Assembly (NCBI GenBank): GCA_026874595.1
Contig: CM049316.1
Coordinates: 78,093,676-78,157,675 of the forward strand
Length of the DNA: 64,000 nt
Reading direction: 5' to 3'
DNA from: Sipunculus nudus
Taxonomy: Eukaryota > Annelida > Sipuncula > Golfingiida > Sipunculidae
Position 1 is the stretch's first letter, and the number at the start of each line of letters is the position of its first letter. Both the position numbers and the translations under genes were made by a program. Below are positions 1 through 13,708 of the stretch, piece after piece. Under the pieces are notes generated by a model. The model worked only from the letters and a program-made list of their open reading frames with translations, did not search any database and was not told the origin of the DNA.

Positions 1-3000
1 ACAGTCATATCACCATCACACAGACTAAAAACAGTTTATGCAAGTACAGTTATATCACCATCACACATACTCAAAACAGTTTACACAAGTACAGTCATAT
101 CACCTTCACACAGACGCAAAACAGTTCACGCAAGTACAGTCATATCACCATCACACATACTCAAAACAGTTTACACAAGTACAGTCATATCACCATCACA
201 CATACTCAAAACAGTTTACACAAGTACAGTCATATCACCATCACACAGACTAAAAACAGTTGATGCAAGTACAGTCATATCACCATCACACATACTCAAA
301 ACAGTTTACACAAGTACAGTCATATCACCATCACACATACTCAAAACAGTTTACACAAGTACAGTCATATCACCATCACACATACTCAAAACAGTTTACA
401 CAAGTACAGTCATATCACCATCACACATACTCAAAACAGTTTACGCAAGTACGGTCATATCACCATCACACATACTCAAAACAGTTTACGCAAGTACAGT
501 CATATCACCATCACACATACTCAAAACAGTTTACGCAAGTACAGTCATCTCCCCTTTACACAGACTCAAAACAGTTCACGCAAGTACAGTCATATCACCA
601 TCACACATACTCAAAACAGTTTACGCAAGTACAGTCATATCACCTTCACACAGACTCCATAACAGTTTACGCAAGTACAGTCATATCACCATCACACATA
701 CTCAAAACAGTTTACACAAGTACAGTCATATCACCTTCACACAGACTCCATAACAGTTTACGCAAGTACAGTCATATCACCATCACACATACTCAAAACA
801 GTTTACGCAAGTACAGTCATATCACCTTCACAAAGACTCCATAACAGTTTACGCAAGTACAGACATATCACCATCACACATACTCAAAACAGTTTACGCA
901 AGTACAGTCATATCACCTTCACAAAGACTCCATAACAGTTTACGCAAGTACAGACATATCACCATCACACATACTCAAAACAGTTTACACAAGTACAGTC
1001 ATATCACCTTCACAAAGACTCCATAACAGTTTACGCAAGTACAGTCATATCACCATCACACATACTCAAAACAGTTTACGCAAGTACAGTCATATCACCT
1101 TCACAAAGACTCCATAACAGTTTACGCAAGTACAGTCATATCACCATCACACATACTCAAAACAGTTTACGCAAGTACAGTCATATCACCTTCACAAAGA
1201 CTCCATAACAGTTTACGCAAGTACAGTCATATCACCATCACACATACTCAAAACAGTTTACGCAAGTACAGTCATATCACCTTCACAAAGACTCCATAAC
1301 AGTTTACGCAAGTACAGTCATATCACCATCACACATACTCAAAACAGTTTACGCAAGTACAGTCATATCACCTTCACACAGACTCCATAACAGTTTACGC
1401 AAGTACAGTCATATCACCATCACACAGACTCAAAACAGTTTACGCAAGTACAGTCATATCACCATCACACATACTCAAAACAGTTTACGCAAGTACAGTC
1501 ATATCACCTTCACACAGACTCCATAACAGTTTATGCAAGTACAGTCATATCACCATCACACATACTCAAAACAGTTTACACAAGTACAGTCATATCACCT
1601 TCACACAGACGCAAAACAGTTCACGCAAGTACAGTCATATCACCATCACACAGACTAAAAACAGTTGATGCAAGTACAGTCATATCACCATCACACATAC
1701 TCAAAACAGTTTACACAAGTACAGTCATATCACCATCACACATACTCAAAACAGTTTACACAAGTACAGTCATATCACCATCACACATACTCAAAACAGT
1801 TTACACAAGTACAGTCATATCACCATCACACATACTCAAAACAGTTTACGCAAGTACGGTCATATCACCATCACACATACTCAAAACAGTTTACGCAAGT
1901 ACAGTCATATCACCATCACACATACTCAAAACAGTTTACGCAAGTACAGTCATCTCCCCTTTACACAGACTCAAAACAGTTCACGCAAGTACAGTCATAT
2001 CACCATCACACATACTCAAAACAGTTTACGCAAGTACAGTCATATCACCTTCACACAGACTCCATAACAGTTTACGCAAGTACAGTCATATCACCATCAC
2101 ACATACTCAAAACAGTTTACACAAGTACAGTCATATCACCTTCACACAGACTCCATAACAGTTTACGCAAGTACAGTCATATCACCATCACACATACTCA
2201 AAACAGTTTACGCAAGTACAGTCATATCACCTTCACAAAGACTCCATAACAGTTTACGCAAGTACAGACATATCACCATCACACATACTCAAAACAGTTT
2301 ACGCAAGTACAGTCATATCACCTTCACAAAGACTCCATAACAGTTTACGCAAGTACAGACATATCACCATCACACATACTCAAAACAGTTTACACAAGTA
2401 CAGTCATATCACCTTCACAAAGACTCCATAACAGTTTACGCAAGTACAGTCATATCACCATCACACATACTCAAAACAGTTTACGCAAGTACAGTCATAT
2501 CACCTTCACAAAGACTCCATAACAGTTTACGCAAGTACAGTCATATCACCATCACACATACTCAAAACAGTTTACGCAAGTACAGTCATATCACCTTCAC
2601 AAAGACTCCATAACAGTTTACGCAAGTACAGTCATATCACCATCACACATACTCAAAACAGTTTACGCAAGTACAGTCATATCACCTTCACAAAGACTCC
2701 ATAACAGTTTACGCAAGTACAGTCATATCACCATCACACAGACTAAAAACAGTTGATGCAAGTACAGTCATATCACCATCACACATACTCAAAACAGTTT
2801 ACACAAGTACAGTCATATCACCATCACACATACTCAAAACAGTTTACACAAGTACAGTCATATCACCATCACACATACTCAAAACAGTTTACACAAGTAC
2901 AGTCATATCACCATCACACATACTCAAAACAGTTTACGCAAGTACGGTCATATCACCATCACACATACTCAAAACAGTTTACGCAAGTACAGTCATATCA

Positions 3001-6000
3001 CCATCACACATACTCAAAACAGTTTACGCAAGTACAGTCATCTCCCCTTTACACAGACTCAAAACAGTTCACGCAAGTACAGTCATATCACCATCACACA
3101 TACTCAAAACAGTTTACGCAAGTACAGTCATATCACCTTCACACAGACTCCATAACAGTTTACGCAAGTACAGTCATATCACCATCACACATACTCAAAA
3201 CAGTTTACACAAGTACAGTCATATCACCTTCACACAGACTCCATAACAGTTTACGCAAGTACAGTCATATCACCATCACACATACTCAAAACAGTTTACG
3301 CAAGTACAGTCATATCACCTTCACAAAGACTCCATAACAGTTTACGCAAGTACAGACATATCACCATCACACATACTCAAAACAGTTTACGCAAGTACAG
3401 TCATATCACCTTCACAAAGACTCCATAACAGTTTACGCAAGTACAGACATATCACCATCACACATACTCAAAACAGTTTACACAAGTACAGTCATATCAC
3501 CTTCACAAAGACTCCATAACAGTTTACGCAAGTACAGTCATATCACCATCACACATACTCAAAACAGTTTACGCAAGTACAGTCATATCACCTTCACAAA
3601 GACTTCATAACAGTTTACGCAAGTACAGTCATATCACCATCACACATACTCAAAACAGTTTACGCAAGTACAGTCATATCACCTTCACAAAGACTCCATA
3701 ACAGTTTACGCAAGTACAGTCATATCACCATCACACATACTCAAAACAGTTTACGCAAGTACAGTCATATCACCTTCACAAAGACTCCATAACAGTTTAC
3801 GCAAGTACAGTCATATCACCATCACACATACTCAAAACAGTTTACGCAAGTACAGTCATATCACCTTCACACAGACTCCATAACAGTTTACGCAAGTACA
3901 GTCATATCACCATCACACAGACTCAAAACAGTTTACGCAAGTACAGTCATATCACCATCACACATACTCAAAACAGTTTACGCAAGTACAGTCATATCAC
4001 CTTCACACAGACTCCATAACAGTTTATGCAAGTACAGTCATATCACCATCACACATACTCAAAACAGTTTACACAAGTACAGTCATATCACCATCACACA
4101 TACTCAAAACAGTTTACACAAGTACAGTCATATCACCTTCACACAGACGCAAAACAGTTCACACAAGTACAGTCATATCACCATCACACATACTCAAAAC
4201 AGTTTACACAAGTACAGTCATATCACCATCACACATACTCAAAACAGTTTACACAAGTACAGTCATATCACCATCACACAGACTAAAAACAGTTGATGCA
4301 AGTACAGTCATATCACCATCACACATACTCAAAACAGTTTACACAAGTACAGTCATATCACCATCACACATACTCAAAACAGTTTACACAAGTACAGTCA
4401 TATCACCATCACACATACTCAAAACAGTTTACACAAGTACAGTCATATCACCATCACACATACTCAAAACAGTTTACGCAAGTACGGTCATATCACCATC
4501 ACACATACTCAAAACAGTTTACGCAAGTACAGTCATATCACCATCACACATACTCAAAACAGTTTACGCAAGTACAGTCATCTCCCCTTTACACAGACGC
4601 AAAACAGTTCACGCAAGTACAGTCATATCACCATCACACATACTCAAAACAGTTTACGCAAGTACAGTCATATCACCTTCACACAGACTCCATAACAGTT
4701 TACGCAAGGACAGTCATATCACCATCACACATACTCAAAACAGTTTACGCAAGTACAGTCATATCACCTTCACAAAGACTCCATAACAGTTTACGCAAGT
4801 ACAGACATATCACCATCACACATACTCAAAACAGTTTACGCAAGTACAGTCATATCACCTTCACAAAGACTCCATAACAGTTTACGCAAGTACAGACATA
4901 TCACCATCACACATACTCAAAACAGTTTACACAAGTACAGTCATATTACCTTCACAAAGACTCCATAACAGTTTACGCAAGTACAGTCATATCACCATCA
5001 CACATACTCAAAACAGTTTACGCAAGTACAGTCATATCACCTTCACAAAGACTCCATAACAGTTTACGCAAGTACAGTCATATCACCATCACACATACTC
5101 AAAACAGTTTACGCAAGTACAGTCATATCACCTTCACAAAGACTCCATAACAGTTTACGCAAGTACAGTCATATCACCATCACACATACTCAAAACAGTT
5201 TACGCAAGTACAGTCATATCACCTTCACAAAGACTCCATAACAGTTTACGCAAGTACAGTCATATCACCATCACACATACTCAAAACAGTTTACGCAAGT
5301 ACAGTCATATCACCTTCACACAGACTCCATAACAGTTTACGCAAGTACAGTCATATCACCATCACACAGACTCAAAACAGTTTACGCAAGTACAGTCATA
5401 TCACCATCACACATACTCAAAACAGTTTACGCAAGTACAGTCATATCACCTTCACACAGACTCCATAACAGTTTATGCAAGTACAGTCATATCACCATCA
5501 CACATACTCAAAACAGTTTACACAAGTACAGTCATATCACCATCACACATACTCAAAACAGTTTACACAAGTACAGTCATATCACCTTCACACAGACGCA
5601 AAACAGTTCACGCAAGTACAGTCATATCACCATCACACATACTCAAAACAGTTTACACAAGTACAGTCATATCACCATCACACATACTCAAAACAGTTTA
5701 CACAAGTACAGTCATATCACCATCACACAGACTAAAAACAGTTGATGCAAGTACAGTCATATCACCATCACACATACTCAAAACAGTTTACACAAGTACA
5801 GTCATATCACCATCACACATACTCAAAACAGTTTACACAAGTACAGTCATATCACCATCACACATACTCAAAACAGTTTACACAAGTACAGTCATATCAC
5901 CATCACACATACTCAAAACAGTTTACGCAAGTACGGTCATATCACCATCACACATACTCAAAACAGTTTACGCAAGTACAGTCATATCACCATCACACAT

Positions 6001-9000
6001 ACTCAAAACAGTTTACGCAAGTACAGTCATCTCCCCTTTACACAGACGCAAAACAGTTCACGCAAGTACAGTCATATCACCATCACACATACTCAAAACA
6101 GTTTACGCAAGTACAGTCATATCACCTTCACACAGACTCCATAACAGTTTACGCAAGGACAGTCATATCACCATCACACATACTCAAAACAGTTTACACA
6201 AGTACAGTCATATCACCTTCACACAGACTCCATAACAGTTTACGCAAGTACAGTCATATCACCATCACACATACTCAAAACAGTTTACGCAAGTACAGTC
6301 ATATCACCTTCACAAAGACTCCATAACAGTTTACGCAAGTACAGACATATCACCATCACACATACTCAAAACAGTTTACGCAAGTACAGTCATATCACCT
6401 TCACAAAGACTCTATAACAGTTTACGCAAGTACAGACATATCACCATCACACATACTCAAAACAGTTTACGCAAGTACAGTCATATCACCTTCACAAAGA
6501 CTCCATAACAGTTTACGCAAGTACAGACATATCACCATCACACATACTCAAAACAGTTTACGCAAGTACAGTCATATCACCTTCACAAAGACTCCATAAC
6601 AGTTTACGCAAGTACAGTCATATCACCATCACACATACTCAAAACAGTTTACGCAAGTACAGTCATATCACCTTCACAAAGACTCCATAACAGTTTACGC
6701 AAGTACAGTCATATCACCATCACACATACTCAAAACAGTTTAGGCAAGTACAGTCATATCACCATCACACATACTCAAAACAGTTTACACAAGTACAGTC
6801 ATATCACCATCACACAGACTAAAAACAGTTGATGCAAGTACAGTCATATCACCATCACACATACTCAAAACAGTTTACACAAGTACAGTCATATCACCAT
6901 CACACATACTCAAAACAGTTTACGCAAGTACAGTCATATCACCATCACACATACTCAAAACAGTTTACACAAGTACAGTCATATCACCATCACACATACT
7001 CAAAACAGTTTACGCAAGTACGGTCATATCACCATCACACATACTCAAAACAGTTTACGCAAGTACAGTCATATCACCATCACACATACTCAAAACAGTT
7101 TACGCAAGTACAGTCATCTCCCCTTTACACAGACTCAAAACAGTTCACGCAAGTACAGTCATATCACCATCACACATACTCAAAACAGTTTACGCAAGTA
7201 CAGTCATATCACCTTCACACAGACTCCATAACAGTTTACGCAAGTACAGTCATATCACCATCACACATACTCAAAACAGTTTACACAAGTACAGTCATAT
7301 CACCTTCACACAGACTCCATAACAGTTTACGCAAGTACAGTCATATCACCATCACACATACTCAAAACAGTTTACGCAAGTACAGTCATATCACCTTCAC
7401 AAAGACTCCATAACAGTTTACGCAAGTACAGACATATCACCATCACACATACTCAAAACAGTTTACGCAAGTACAGTCATATCACCTTCACAAAGACTCC
7501 ATAACAGTTTACGCAAGTACAGACATATCACCATCACACATACTCAAAACAGTTTACACAAGTACAGTCATATCACCTTCACAAAGACTCCATAACAGTT
7601 TACGCAAGTACAGTCATATCACCATCACACATACTCAAAACAGTTTACGCAAGTACAGTCATATCACCTTCACAAAGACTCCATAACAGTTTACGCAAGT
7701 ACAGTCATATCACCATCACACATACTCAAAACAGTTTACGCAAGTACAGTCATATCACCTTCACAAAGACTCAAAACAGTTTACGCAAGTACAGTCATAT
7801 CACCATCACACATACTCAAAACAGTTTACGCAAGTACAGTCATCTCCCCTTTACACAGACGCAAAACAGTTCACGCAAGTACAGTCATATCACCATCACA
7901 CATACTCAAAACAGTTTACGCAAGTACAGTCATATCACCTTCACACAGACTCCATAACAGTTTACGCAAGGACAGTCATATCACCATCACACATACTCAA
8001 AACAGTTTACGCAAGTACAGTCATATTACCTTCACAAAGACTCCATAACAGTTTACGCAAGTACAGACATATCACCATCACACATACTCAAAACAGTTTA
8101 CGCAAGTACAGTCATATCACCTTCACAAAGACTCCATAACAGTTTACGCAAGTACAGACATATCACCATCACACATACTCAAAACAGTTTACACAAGTAC
8201 AGTCATATCACCTTCACAAAGACTCCATAACAGTTTACGCAAGTACAGTCATATCACCATCACACATACTCAAAACAGTTTACGCAAGTACAGTCATATC
8301 ACCTTCACAAAGACTCCATAACAGTTTACGCAAGTACAGTCATATCACCATCACACATACTCAAAACAGTTTACGCAAGTACAGTCATATCACCTTCACA
8401 AAGACTCCATAACAGTTTACGCAAGTACAGTCATATCACCATCACACATACTCAAAACAGTTTACGCAAGTACAGTCATATCACCTTCACAAAGACTCCA
8501 TAACAGTTTACGCAAGTACAGTCATATCACCATCACACATACTCAAAACAGTTTACGCAAGTACAGTCATATCACCTTCACACAGACTCCATAACAGTTT
8601 ACGCAAGTACAGTCATATCACCATCACACAGACTCAAAACAGTTAACGCAAGTACAGTCATATCACCATCACACATACTCAAAACAGTTTACGCAAGTAC
8701 AGTCATATCACCTTCACACAGACTCCATAACAGTTTATGCAAGTACAGTCATATCACCATCACACATACTCAAAACAGTTTACACAAGTACAGTCATATC
8801 ACCATCACACATACTCAAAACAGTTTACACAAGTACAGTCATATCACCTTCACACAGACGCAAAACAGTTCACGCAAGTACAGTCATATCACCATCACAC
8901 ATACTCAAAACAGGTAACACAAGTACAGTCATATCACCATCACACATACTCAAAACAGTTTACACAAGTACAGTCATATCACCATCACACAGACTAAAAA

Positions 9001-12000
9001 CAGTTGATGCAAGTACAGTCATATCACCATCACACATACTCAAAACAGTTTACACAAGTACAGTCATATCACCATCACACATACTCAAAACAGTTTACAC
9101 AAGTACAGTCATATCACCATCACACATACTCAAAACAGTTTACACAAGTACAGTCATATCACCATCACACATACTCAAAACAGTTTACGCAAGTACGGTC
9201 ATATCACCATCACACATACTCAAAACAGTTTACGCAAGTACAGTCATATCACCATCACACATACTCAAAACAGTTTACGCAAGTACAGTCATCTCCCCTT
9301 TACACAGACGCAAAACAGTTCCACAAGTACAGTCATATCACCATCACACATACTCAAAACAGTTTACGCAAGTACAGTCATATCACCTTCACACAGACTC
9401 CATAACAGTTTACGCAAGGACAGTCATATCACCATCACACATACTCAAAACAGTTTACACAAGTACAGTCATATCACCTTCACACAGACTCCATAACAGT
9501 TTACGCAAGTACAGTCATATCACCATCACACATACTCAAAACAGTTTACGCAAGTACAGTCATATCACCTTCACAAAGACTCCATAACAGTTTACGCAAG
9601 TACAGACATATCACCATCACACATACTCAAAACAGTTTACGCAAGTACAGTCATATCACCTTCACAAAGACTCCATAACAGTTTACGCAAGTACAGACAT
9701 ATCACCATCACACATACTCAAAACAGTTTACACAAGTACAGTCATATCACCTTCACAAAGACTCCATAACAGTTTACGCAAGTACAGTCATATCACCATC
9801 ACACATACTCAAAACAGTTTACGCAAGTACAGTCATATCACCTTCACAAAGACTCCATAACAGTTTACGCAAGTACAGTCATATCACCATCACACATACT
9901 CAAAACAGTTTAGGCAAGTACAGTCATGTCACCATCACACATACTCAAAACAGTTTACACAAGTACAGTCATATCACCATCACACAGACTAAAAACAGTT
10001 GATGCAAGTACAGTCATATCACCATCACACATACTCAAAACAGTTTACACAAGTACAGTCATATCACCATCACACATACTCAAAACAGTTTACACAAGTA
10101 CAGTCATATCACCATCACACATACTCAAAACAGTTTACACAAGTACAGTCATATCACCATCACACATACTCAAAACAGTTTACGCAAGTACGGTCATATC
10201 ACCATCACACATACTCAAAACAGTTTACGCAAGTACAGTCATATCACCATCACACATACTCAAAACAGTTTACGCAAGTACAGTCATCTCCCCTTTACAC
10301 AGACTCAAAACAGTTCACGCAAGTACAGTCATATCACCATCACACATACTCAAAACAGTTTACGCAAGTACAGTCATATCACCTTCACACAGACTCCATA
10401 ACAGTTTACGCAAGTACAGTCATATCACCATCACACATACTCAAAACAGTTTACACAAGTACAGTCATATCACCTTCACACAGACTCCATAACAGTTTAC
10501 GCAAGTACAGTCATATCACCATCACACATACTCAAAACAGTTTACGCAAGTACAGTCATATCACCTTCACAAAGACTCCATAACAGTTTACGCAAGTACA
10601 GACATATCACCATCACACATACTCAAAACAGTTTACGCAAGTACAGTCATATCACCTTCACAAAGACTCCATAACAGTTTACGCAAGTACAGACATATCA
10701 CCATCACACATACTCAAAACAGTTTACACAAGTACAGTCATATCACCTTCACAAAGACTCCATAACAGTTTACGCAAGTACAGTCATATCACCATCACAC
10801 ATACTCAAAACAGTTTACGCAAGTACAGTCATATCACCTTCACAAAGACTCCATAACAGTTTACGCAAGTACAGTCATATCACCATCACACATACTCAAA
10901 ACAGTTTACGCAAGTACAGTCATATCACCTTCACAAAGACTCCATAACAGTTTACGCAAGTACAGTCATATCACCATCACACATACTCAAAACAGTTTAC
11001 GCAAGTACAGTCATATCACCTTCACAAAGACTCCATAACAGTTTACGCAAGTACAGTCATATCACCATCACACATACTCAAAACAGTTTACGCAAGTACA
11101 GTCATATCACCTTCACACAGACTCCATAACAGTTTACGCAAGTACAGTCATATCACCATCACACAGACTCAAAACAGTTTACACAAGTACAGTCATATCA
11201 CCATCACACATACTCAAAACAGTTTACACAAGTACAGTCATATCACCTTCACACAGACGCAAAACAGTTTACGCAAGTACAGTCATATCACCATCACACA
11301 TACTCAAAACAGTTTACACAAGTACAGTCATATCACCATCACACATACTCAAAACAGTTTACACAAGTACAGTCATATAACCATCACACAGACTAAAAAC
11401 AGTTGATGCAAGTACAGTCATATCACCATCACACATACTCAAAACAGTTTACACAAGTACAGTCATATCACCATCACACATACTCAAAACAGTTTACACA
11501 AGTACAGTCATATCACCATCACACATACTCAAAACAGTTTACACAAGTACAGTCATATCACCATCACACATACTCAAAACAGTTTACGCAAGTACGGTCA
11601 TATCACCATCACACATACTCAAAACAGTTTACGCAAGTACAGTCATATCACCATCACACATACTCAAAACAGTTTACGCAAGTACAGTCATCTCCCCTTT
11701 ACACAGACGCAAAACAGTTCACGCAAGTACAGTCATATCACCATCACACATACTCAAAACAGTTTACGCAAGTACAGTCATATCACCTTCACACAGACTC
11801 CATAACAGTTTACGCAAGGACAGTCATATCACCATCACACATACTCAAAACAGTTTACACAAGTACAGTCATATCACCTTCACACAGACTCCATAACAGT
11901 TTACGCAAGTACAGTCATATCACCATCACACATACTCAAAACAGTTTACGCAAGTACAGTCATATCACCTTCACAAAGACTCCATAACAGTTTACGCAAG

Positions 12001-12945
12001 TACAGACATATCACCATCACACATACTCAAAACAGTTTACGCAAGTACAGTCATATCACCTTCACAAAGACTCCATAACAGTTTACGCAAGTACAGACAT
12101 ATCACCATCACACATACTCAAAACAGTTTACACAAGTACAGTCATATCACCTTCACAAAGACTCCATAACAGTTTACGCAAGTACAGTCATATCACCATC
12201 ACACATACTCAAAACAGTTTACGCAAGTACAGTCATATCACCTTCACAAAGACTCCATAACAGTTTACGCAAGTACAGTCATATCACCTTCACACAGACT
12301 CCATAACAGTTTACGCAAGTACAGTCATATCACCATCACACATACTCAAAACAGTTTACACAAGTACAGTCATATCACCTTCACAAAGACTCCATAACAG
12401 TTTACGCAAGTACAGTCATATCACCATCACACATACTCAAAACAGTTTACGCAAGTACAGTCATATCACCTTCACAAAGACTCCATAACAGTTTACGCAA
12501 GTACAGTCATATCACCATCACACATACTCAAAACAGTTTAGGCAAGTACAGTCATATCACCTTCACAAAGACTCCATAACAGTTTACGCAAGTACAGTCA
12601 TATCACCATCACACATACTCCATAACAGTTTATGCAAGTACAGTCATATCACCATCACACATACTCAAAACAGTTTACGCAAGTACAGTCATATCACCAT
12701 CACACATACTCAAAACAGTTTACGCAAGTACAGTCATATCACCTTCACACAGACTCCATAACAGTTTACGCAAGTACAGTCATATCACCATCACACAGAC
12801 TCAAAACAGTTTACGCAAGTACAGTCATATCACCATCACACATACTCAAAACAGTTTACGCAAGTACAGTCATATCACCATCACACTTATGCAAAACAGT
12901 TTACGCAAGTACAGTCATATCACCTTCACACAGACTCCATAACAG
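1..12945. repeat. Satellite array, 45/46-bp monomers with higher-order repeat structure
   Basis: The array contains roughly 285 head-to-tail monomers. The main monomer is 45 bp (ACAGTCATATCACCATCACA, then CATACTCAAAACAG, then TTTACRCAAGT). A second type is 46 bp and carries CTTCACA(C/A)AGACTCCATAACAG. In many stretches (for example 820-1400) the 45- and 46-bp types alternate, giving a 91-bp dimer. Rare variants (GACTAAAAACAGTTGATG; CATCTCCCCTTTACACAGAC; ACGGTCATAT) recur in the same order and mark a higher-order unit. The CATCTCCCC marker sits near 546, 1951, 3039, 4579, 6028, 7114, 7840, 9291, 10286 and 11689. Open frames in the array exist only because 45 is divisible by three, and they close at the 46-bp monomers, so they are not genes. 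The array is cut by the left window edge. On the right it degenerates near 12945. Confidence 0.97.
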
Positions 12946-13378
12946 TACAAGCACAGACATATCACAGACTTCCACCCTGACTGTTGTGAACCTTGTTTGT
13001 GCATTCACACAGTAGGTAAAGCATTTTCTAACAGGTTTAATTAAACCATCTTAAAATCTGGTTGTCACGTGGTTACAGTCTGTTTTGACATATGTCCAAA
13101 AAAGTACTGACCAGTAAATAAACATGATCTGTTTCTCCATATATAGATTGTATGAAGTGTACACATGCTGTCCTACAGGCAGGTGAATTGTCACTCCCCT
13201 TACAGGCTGACTTAGTTCTTGCCCATGTGAACACACCCAATCATCTTGATACTGGTTCTTCTCAACATTGCACAAGATAGCTGTTCTGTATATGGAATAA
13301 TGTAAACTGTTATACAGAATAGACCAAGACATTTCCTGTTCACCACCTAAAACATAATATAAGCCAGAAATCTGCATT

Positions 13379-13690
13379 CTATGGAATGCAAGCCTCTGCC
13401 ATGTGGGGGTCCTCATTGTGGGATGCTCTGAAAACTGTGTTTGCATTCACTTATTTAGCCAATATTCCCAGGTTCATTCGTGCACAAGTGACTGTACATT
13501 TATGAATATTCCTTGATGACATTCATAAATCCAGATATGTTTTGGATCCACACCAAATCAAATGGATTCTCCATTGGCCCATTCCTAAAAATTTCATGAG
13601 ATTCCGTTCATGATTGCGTGTGTTATGTTGTGAATAAAAACACACACATACGAACAGGGATGTATATACATAACCTCCTTGCAGAGGCAA
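13379..13690. repeat. Dispersed repeat, copy 1
   Basis: This ~310-bp block resembles 51858-52140 in the same orientation. Shared segments include GAATGCAAGCCTCTGCCATG, CCAGGTTCATT(C/T)GTGCA and CACACACATA(C/A), and both copies end in CCTCCTTG. It has no coding content and no recognisable terminal repeats. It is probably a transposon fragment of unknown class. Confidence 0.7.
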
Positions 13691-13694
13691 CAAA

Positions 13695-13708
13695 GGGGGG
13701 GGGGGGGG
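13695..13708. repeat. G14 homopolymer followed by G-rich tract
   Basis: Fourteen consecutive G are followed by A-G5-A-GG. It is one of four G or C homopolymers of at least 14 in the window. Confidence 0.95.

Noticed and set aside
260-11987. Repeated 194-codon frames rich in YHHHTYSKQF
   Set aside because: They arise because the 45-bp monomer is a multiple of three, and they end where 46-bp monomers shift the frame. They have no start context, introns or non-repeat sequence.
1-12945. CRISPR-like or minisatellite-coded protein array
   Set aside because: Monomers are contiguous with no unique spacers, and the surrounding genes are plainly animal, so a satellite is the right description.
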